NCBI RefSeq assembly: GCF_018130765.1
Contig: NZ_JAFCJZ010000004.1
Coordinates: forward strand, 62,001-126,000
Direction: 5' to 3'
DNA: 64,000 bases
DNA from: Bradyrhizobium iriomotense
GTDB taxonomy: Bacteria > Pseudomonadota > Alphaproteobacteria > Rhizobiales > Xanthobacteraceae
Under the pieces are notes generated by a model, which saw only the letters and a list, made by a program, of their open reading frames with translations, was not told where the DNA came from and searched no databases. The translations under genes were made by a program, and so were the position numbers. Numbering within the stretch: the first letter of the stretch is position 1; every line of letters begins with the position of its first letter. Positions 59,630 through 64,000 of this stretch are shown here, piece by piece.

Positions 59630-61216
59630 ATGAGAAACTTCCATTTCCCCGGCAGGTCCACGGTCCACGCCACCAACGCGATGGTTGCGACCTCGCATCC
59701 GCAGGCCTCGCTGGCCGCGATCGAGGTGCTGCGCGAGGGCGGCACGGCGGTGGACGCGGCGGTCGCGGGCTCGGCCCTGCTCGGCGTGATCGAACCGCAA
59801 TCGACCGGTATCGGCGGCGACTGCTTCGCGCTGATCCAGCCGCGCGGCGAAGGCAAGATCATCGCCTATAACGGCTCCGGCCGCGCGCCGAAGGCGGCCA
59901 ATGCCGACTGGTATCTCGAGCGCAAGATCAATTCCGTGCCGCTGACCTCGGCGCATGCGGTCTCGATCCCCGGCGTGATCGACGCCTTCGCGACCGTGCT
60001 GCGCGATCACGGCAAGTTCGGCTTCGACCGCCTGCTCCAGCCTGCGATCAAGGCGGCCGAGGAAGGCTATGTCGTCGCCCCGCGCATCGCCTTCGACTGG
60101 AAGAACCAGTTCGAGAAGCTGAAGAACGGCACCAACACCGTGCGCTACCTGCTGCCGGGCGGCAAGCCGCCGGTGGCCGGCGACGTCATCCGCCAGGCCG
60201 AACTCGGCAAGACGCTGCGCGCGATCGCCAAGGACGGCCGCGACGCCTTCTACAAGGGCGAGATCGCGGAGGACATGGTCGAGACCCTGCGCGGCATCGG
60301 CGGCCTGCACACGCTCGACGATTTCGCCGCGCACACGACCGAAACGACGACGCCGATCGGCACCATGTACAAGGGCTACGACGTCTGGCAGTGCCCGCCG
60401 AACGGCCCGGGCGTGACCGCGCTGTTGATGCTCAACATCCTGTCGCGCTTCGACCTGACCAAGTACGCGCCCGTGAGCGTCGAGCGCTTCCATCTCGAGG
60501 CGGAAGCCGCGCGCATCGCCTACATGAATCGCGAGATGCATGTCGCCTCTCCCGACCACATGAAGATCAACGTCGCCGAGATGCTCGAGAAGGGCTTTGC
60601 CGACGAGTACATCAGCAAGATCCGCATGGACGGCATGCTCGACCTGCCGAACGTCGCGCCGCCGATGAATCCCTCGACCATCTACATCACGGTGGTGGAC
60701 AAGGACCGCAACGTCTGCTCGTTCATCAACTCGGTCGCGCATTCCTTCGGCTCGGCGATCGTCTCAAACAAGACCGGCGTCCTGTTCCAGAACCGCGCCG
60801 GCGGCTTCCGCATCCAGCCTGGCCATCCCAATTGCATCGAAGGCGGCAAGCGCCCGCTGCACACGATCATGCCGGGCCTGCTCACCAAGGGTGGCCGTTC
60901 CACGATGTCGTTCGCGGTGATGGGCGGCCAGTACCAGCCGACCGGCCAGACTCGTCTCCTCACCAACATCCTCGATTACGGCTGCGACGTGCAGGAGGCG
61001 ATCGATATGCCGCGCGGCCTGCACTACGAAGGCCAGTACCAGCTCGAGGACAGCGTTCCTGCCGACATCGTCGAGGGCCTGAAGAAGCTCGGCCACAAGA
61101 CCACCAGCGTGGTCGGCCCGCTCGGCGGCGCCCAGGCGATCTGGATCGACTGGGACAAGGGTACGCTCACCGGCGGTTCCGATCCGCGCAAGGACGGCTG
61201 CGCGCTGGGCTACTGA
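59630..61216 (+). CDS. Gamma-glutamyltransferase family protein
   Basis: 528 residues. The N-terminal MVATSHPQASLAAIEVLREGG with GGTAVDAAVAG is the GGT signature. Comparison with E. coli GGT places the self-cleavage Thr in NPSTIYITVVDKDRN, where TTHYSVVDKDGN is expected: Thr is kept but the next residue is Ile, and the rest is divergent. The later GxxxN and oxyanion residues are less clear. No signal peptide is seen, whereas E. coli GGT is periplasmic. Probably a cytoplasmic member of the broader GGT/acylase group. The substrate is unknown. Confidence 0.82.
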   Translation: MRNFHFPGRSTVHATNAMVATSHPQASLAAIEVLREGGTAVDAAVAGSALLGVIEPQSTGIGGDCFALIQPRGEGKIIAYNGSGRAPKAANADWYLERKINSVPLTSAHAVSIPGVIDAFATVLRDHGKFGFDRLLQPAIKAAEEGYVVAPRIAFDWKNQFEKLKNGTNTVRYLLPGGKPPVAGDVIRQAELGKTLRAIAKDGRDAFYKGEIAEDMVETLRGIGGLHTLDDFAAHTTETTTPIGTMYKGYDVWQCPPNGPGVTALLMLNILSRFDLTKYAPVSVERFHLEAEAARIAYMNREMHVASPDHMKINVAEMLEKGFADEYISKIRMDGMLDLPNVAPPMNPSTIYITVVDKDRNVCSFINSVAHSFGSAIVSNKTGVLFQNRAGGFRIQPGHPNCIEGGKRPLHTIMPGLLTKGGRSTMSFAVMGGQYQPTGQTRLLTNILDYGCDVQEAIDMPRGLHYEGQYQLEDSVPADIVEGLKKLGHKTTSVVGPLGGAQAIWIDWDKGTLTGGSDPRKDGCALGY

Positions 61217-61283
61217 GCCGCTGGGGCTGGAAACGTCACCCTCATTGCGCTAGACACCTCCCGCCTCAAACGGAAGGTGTCTA

Positions 61284-61748
61284 ATGCAGCGTTTCCAGCG
61301 CGCACTCCTCGCCATCATGTCGGCACTCGCGATCACCGTGATCGGCAGTGTGTCGACATTCGTCTCCACCACGGCCTCGGCCCAGACCGCAGGAAAACCC
61401 ATGACCACAGCTTCAGGCTTGCAGACCATCGATAGCGTCGTCGGCACCGGCGCCTCGCCGAAACCCGGCCAGATCTGCGTGATGCACTACACCGGCTGGC
61501 TCTACGAGAACGGCCAGAAGGGCAAGAAGTTCGACTCCTCCGTCGATCGCAACGAGCCGTTCGAATTCCCGATCGGCAAGGGCCGCGTCATCGCCGGCTG
61601 GGACGAGGGTGTCGCCTCGATGAAGGTCGGCGGCAAGCGCACGCTGATCATTCCGCCGCAGCTCGGTTACGGCGCGCGCGGCGCCGGCGGTGTGATCCCG
61701 CCGAACGCGACATTGATGTTCGACGTGGAATTGCTCGCGGTGAAATAA
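61284..61748 (+). CDS. FKBP-type peptidyl-prolyl isomerase, periplasmic
   Basis: 154 residues. A signal peptide ([20 protein letters not shown], cut near ASA-Q at 33-34) precedes one FKBP domain: [53 protein letters not shown] and [20 protein letters not shown]. All the usual active-site aromatics (Tyr, Phe, Trp) are present. It speeds folding of exported proteins at proline bonds. Single gene with its own terminator. Confidence 0.94.
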   Translation: MQRFQRALLAIMSALAITVIGSVSTFVSTTASAQTAGKPMTTASGLQTIDSVVGTGASPKPGQICVMHYTGWLYENGQKGKKFDSSVDRNEPFEFPIGKGRVIAGWDEGVASMKVGGKRTLIIPPQLGYGARGAGGVIPPNATLMFDVELLAVK

Positions 61749-61762
61749 CGCACAAACAAAAG

Positions 61763-61791
61763 GACCGGCCGAAAGGCCGGTCTTTCGCTTT
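61763..61791 (+). terminator. Rho-independent terminator after the FKBP gene
   Basis: GACCGGCC-GAAA-GGCCGGTC, an 8-base-pair stem with tetraloop, then TTTCGCTTTT. It begins 15 bases after the stop of the FKBP gene. Confidence 0.85.
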
Positions 61792-61858
61792 TGGTATGGC
61801 TTGCGGATGCGGCTTTGGGTTACTTTGCCCCGCACGGAACCAACAGGAAGCACGTCCC

Positions 61859-62374
61859 ATGACCGGCCATGACCATTCGCATTCCCACCATGACCACGAT
61901 CATCACGACGATCGCTGGAAACATGACGGCGTGCGCGTCATTCCCGGCAATCAGCTCGATACCAACGTACCGTCGACGAAGGGCATGGACCGCGCGGCCG
62001 CAATCAATTTCGCACGCGTCGGCGCGCAGAAATTGTGGGCGGGCACCGTCAGCATCAAGCCCGACGCGAAGACCGGCGCGCATCACCATGGTCATCTCGA
62101 GAGCGTCATCTACGTGGTGAAGGGCAAGGCGCGGATGCGCTGGGGCGAGAGCCTGCAGTTCACCGCCGAGGCCGGCCCCGGCGATTTCATTTTCGTTCCG
62201 CCCTACGTGCCGCACCAGGAGATCAACGCCAGCCCGGACGAGGTGCTGGAATGCGTGCTGGTGCGCAGCGACGGCGAGGCGGTTGCGATCAATCTCGACA
62301 TCGAGCCGGTCGAGAAGCCCGAGACCGTGCTGTGGATCGACCCCGTGCACCGGGACCCGAACGAGAAGAAGTAA
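61859..62374 (+). CDS. Cupin protein with histidine-rich N-terminus
   Basis: 171 residues from ATG 61859, preceded by AGGAAG. Residues 4-22 contain nine His and six Asp (HDHSHSHHDHDHHDD), a likely metal-binding tail. The cupin core shows AHHHGHLESVIYVVKGKARM (motif 1, H-H-H-E) and PGDFIFVPPYVPHQEIN (motif 2). One metal ion is expected in the barrel; enzymatic role unknown. It might buffer or sense Zn, Ni or Co. No metal transporter is adjacent. Confidence 0.85.
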   Translation: MTGHDHSHSHHDHDHHDDRWKHDGVRVIPGNQLDTNVPSTKGMDRAAAINFARVGAQKLWAGTVSIKPDAKTGAHHHGHLESVIYVVKGKARMRWGESLQFTAEAGPGDFIFVPPYVPHQEINASPDEVLECVLVRSDGEAVAINLDIEPVEKPETVLWIDPVHRDPNEKK

Positions 62375-62505
62375 GGCCTGGCCGAAAGCCTGCAGCCCCT
62401 GTGCGACAGAACCACGCGGGCGGAGCCTGAAAAAATATCCGGAAGCGATGTCGGGCGGCCGTCTGGCCGTCCGTCCTCGGGCAGAACCCGCCCAAGGAGC
62501 TTCCG

Positions 62506-62934
62506 ATGCCCAAGATGATTTTCGTCAATTTGCCGGTGACCGACCTCAAGCGCGCGACCGCTTTCTATGAGGCGGTCGGCGCGGTCAGGAACCCGCAATT
62601 TTCCGACGACACGGCGTCCTGCATGGTCTTCTCCGAGACCATTTTCGCCATGCTCCTGACCCACGACAAGTTCCGCCAGTTCACGCCGAAGCCGATCTCG
62701 GATGCCAGGAGCTCGAACCAGGTGCTGTTCTGCCTCTCCGCGGACAGCCGCAACGAGGTCGACGAGATCGTTGATAAGGCGGAGGCGGCGGGCGGGGTGG
62801 CCGATCCCGGCCCCAAGGACGAATACAGCTTCATGTACGGCCGCAGCTTCGAGGATCCGGACGGCCATATGTGGGGCGTGAACTGGATGGACCTCGCAGC
62901 CTTCGCCGCGCAGTCCGACATGGCGGACGCCTGA
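62506..62934 (+). CDS. VOC-family (glyoxalase-like) protein
   Basis: 142 residues. It starts MPKMIFVNLPVTDLKRATAF, the VOC beta-alpha-beta-beta-beta unit, and ends FEDPDGHMWGVNWMDL, which carries the family Asp-Pro-Asp-Gly-His. It resembles the bleomycin-resistance/lactoylglutathione-lyase-like group. The Glu and His metal positions are partly recognisable. Function unknown. 36 bases before the next VOC gene on the same strand. Confidence 0.88.
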   Translation: MPKMIFVNLPVTDLKRATAFYEAVGAVRNPQFSDDTASCMVFSETIFAMLLTHDKFRQFTPKPISDARSSNQVLFCLSADSRNEVDEIVDKAEAAGGVADPGPKDEYSFMYGRSFEDPDGHMWGVNWMDLAAFAAQSDMADA

Positions 62935-62970
62935 TCGAAACCCAAGCCAGCTGAAGAAGGAGCATTCACG

Positions 62971-63459
62971 ATGTCGAAGCTCGTGCCCTGCATGTGGTTC
63001 AACGGCGATGCCGAGGAAGCTGCGAAATTCTACACCTCGCTGGTGCCGAATTCCGAGATCTCGCACGTTCAGCGCAATGTTTCGGACGGCCCGTCCGGCA
63101 AGACGGGCTCCGTGCTCGTCGTCGAGTTCACGGTGGCCGGGCAGCCCCTTGTCGCGCTCAACGGTGGCATGAAGATGGAGTACACCCACGCGATCTCGTT
63201 GATGATCCATTGCGACGACCAGGCCCAGGTCGACAGCGTCTGGAACGCTTTCCTGGCCCATGGCGGCAAGGAGGAGCAGTGCGGCTGGCTCAGAGATCGC
63301 TGGGGCGTGGCGTGGCAGGTAGTGCCGAAGGTCATGTTCGAGTTTCTCACCAGTCCCGACAAGGCCGCGGCCGCGCGTGCGATGCAGGCCATGATGAAGA
63401 TGGTGAAGCTGGATGTGGAGGTGTTGCGACGCGCGTTCGAGGGCAAGTCGGCGGCGTGA
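62971..63459 (+). CDS. VOC-family protein, PhnB/3-demethylubiquinone methyltransferase-like
   Basis: 162 residues. MSKLVPCMWFNGDAEEAAKF with YTSLVPNSEISHVQR is the PhnB-like opening, and the middle MEYTHAISLMIHCDDQAQVD with AHGGKEEQCGWLRDRWGVAW is typical of this small VOC subfamily. Often annotated as a methyltransferase but lacks a methyl-donor site; the actual role is unknown. Probably co-transcribed with the preceding VOC gene. Confidence 0.88.
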   Translation: MSKLVPCMWFNGDAEEAAKFYTSLVPNSEISHVQRNVSDGPSGKTGSVLVVEFTVAGQPLVALNGGMKMEYTHAISLMIHCDDQAQVDSVWNAFLAHGGKEEQCGWLRDRWGVAWQVVPKVMFEFLTSPDKAAAARAMQAMMKMVKLDVEVLRRAFEGKSAA

Positions 63460-63470
63460 TGTCGGCACAG

Positions 63471-63567
63471 GTGCCGCAGGGTGGGCAAAGGCGCAAAGCG
63501 CCGTGCCCACCATCTTGCCTCAACCGAGAGAGTTGGTGGGCACGCTGTCGCTTTGCCCACCCTACGA
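63471..63567. repeat. Dispersed palindromic repeat, family R1, full copy
   Basis: GTGCCGCAGGGTGGGCAAAG with CGCCGTGCCCACCAT at the left; GTTGGTGGGCACGC with CTTTGCCCACCCTACG at the right. It lies between the VOC gene and the convergent autotransporter gene. Confidence 0.82.
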
Positions 63568-63582
63568 GACCATGCCCGCCGG

Positions 63583-63999
63583 CTAATAATTGATCCTCAA
63601 CCCCACGCCGCCGTGGATGGTGTTGCCGACCGGCTGCGGGCCCAGCGTGCCGTTGGCGAACAGGTCCACGATCCAGCCCTTTTGCACGCGGAAGCCGAGG
63701 CGGCCGCCATATTCGAACCAGCCCTGGTTGCCTATGGTCGGGACCACCGTGCCGTTGCCGGTGACCGTGGCGACGATGCCGCTATGGCCGGCGAAGGACT
63801 GCACCCAGCCGCCGTTGACGTTGGCCTCGATGTTGCTGCCGTAGAGATGCGTCCACTGGCCGCCGATCTTGACGAGGCTGGTGCGGTCGGTGCCGGTCGC
63901 GATGCTAGCGTCGAACGGATTGAACGCCACCGCACTGTCGCTATAGCCGGAGACGCGTTGCCAGAGCTGCCAGATTTCGATCGAGGCTGCGACCTCGTC
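63583..63999 (-). CDS. Autotransporter beta-barrel domain, N-terminal part outside the window
   Basis: The frame is open to the window edge, so at least 138 residues are the C-terminal end of a longer protein. The visible part reads EIWQLWQRVSGYSDSAVAFN, WTHLYGSNIEANVNGGWVQS, GWFEYGGRLGFRVQKGWIVD and VGNTIHGGVGLRINY, alternating strands that end in an aromatic residue, as outer-membrane barrels do. Typical of the passenger-exporting autotransporter barrel. The passenger part cannot be seen. Confidence 0.8.
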   Translation of the reverse strand, partial: DEVAASIEIWQLWQRVSGYSDSAVAFNPFDASIATGTDRTSLVKIGGQWTHLYGSNIEANVNGGWVQSFAGHSGIVATVTGNGTVVPTIGNQGWFEYGGRLGFRVQKGWIVDLFANGTLGPQPVGNTIHGGVGLRINY

Positions 64000-64000
64000 G

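Overview
The window is high-GC DNA from an alphaproteobacterium of the Bradyrhizobiaceae type, most likely Bradyrhizobium. This rests on the chvI-chvG-hprK-EIIA-HPr gene order, the DUF2865 protein, sites matching the alphaproteobacterial stress promoter consensus GGAAC-N16-CGTT, and many dispersed palindromic repeats of the kind common in that genus. It reads as chromosome: single-copy housekeeping genes (lepA, pckA, glgP, pyrE, polA, ugd, pgm, hemC, hemE) mixed with accessory genes. I saw no rRNA, tRNA, CRISPR array or prophage.

Layout. 1-6.5 kb: a cut-off TPR protein, an SRPBCC protein, an Asp/Glu-type racemase, small stress-type proteins, a Tat-exported hydrolase, a WYL regulator, an NTF2-like protein and a GNAT. 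6.9-10.4 kb: lepA and a membrane glycosyltransferase. 10.5-14.5 kb, minus strand: chvI-chvG-hprK-EIIA-HPr, joining cell-envelope two-component sensing to the regulatory PTS. 14.7-20.1 kb: a HugZ-like protein, a TPR-CHAT protease-like protein and pckA. 20.3-28.5 kb: a thioesterase, glgP, small proteins including a stand-alone sigma-70 region 1.1 domain, DUF2865, pyrE, a GST and a LysE exporter. 28.6-30.0 kb: an intact IS1111-type element inserted in a palindromic repeat. 30.1-44 kb: polA, two acyltransferases, ugd, an epimerase, an MBL-fold hydrolase, a response regulator, a cytochrome c and pgm. 44.3-47.1 kb: a vanA-vanR-vanB-like aromatic O-demethylase operon. 47.1-50.5 kb: a membrane ClpP-like protease with an interrupted partner gene, and a GGDEF-EAL protein. 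50.7-64 kb: an NTF2-like protein, a TetR regulator, a GMC oxidoreductase, hemC, hemE, a small stress-type protein, a Cache-PAS-GGDEF protein, slyX, trhO, ggt, an FKBP, a His-rich cupin, two VOC proteins and the end of an autotransporter barrel.

The most notable signals are: (1) the IS1111 element, whose removal rebuilds its target and whose non-coding 3' end holds a 9-nt match to that target, as expected of a bridge RNA/seekRNA; (2) a 59-residue free-standing sigma region 1.1 protein; (3) a DNA polymerase I whose proofreading residues are mostly lost; (4) two exact GGAAC-N16-CGTT promoters ahead of small unknown proteins; and (5) a single in-frame amber codon in the membrane partner of a ClpP-like protease. 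Dispersed repeats of about nine families fill most of the intergenic space.
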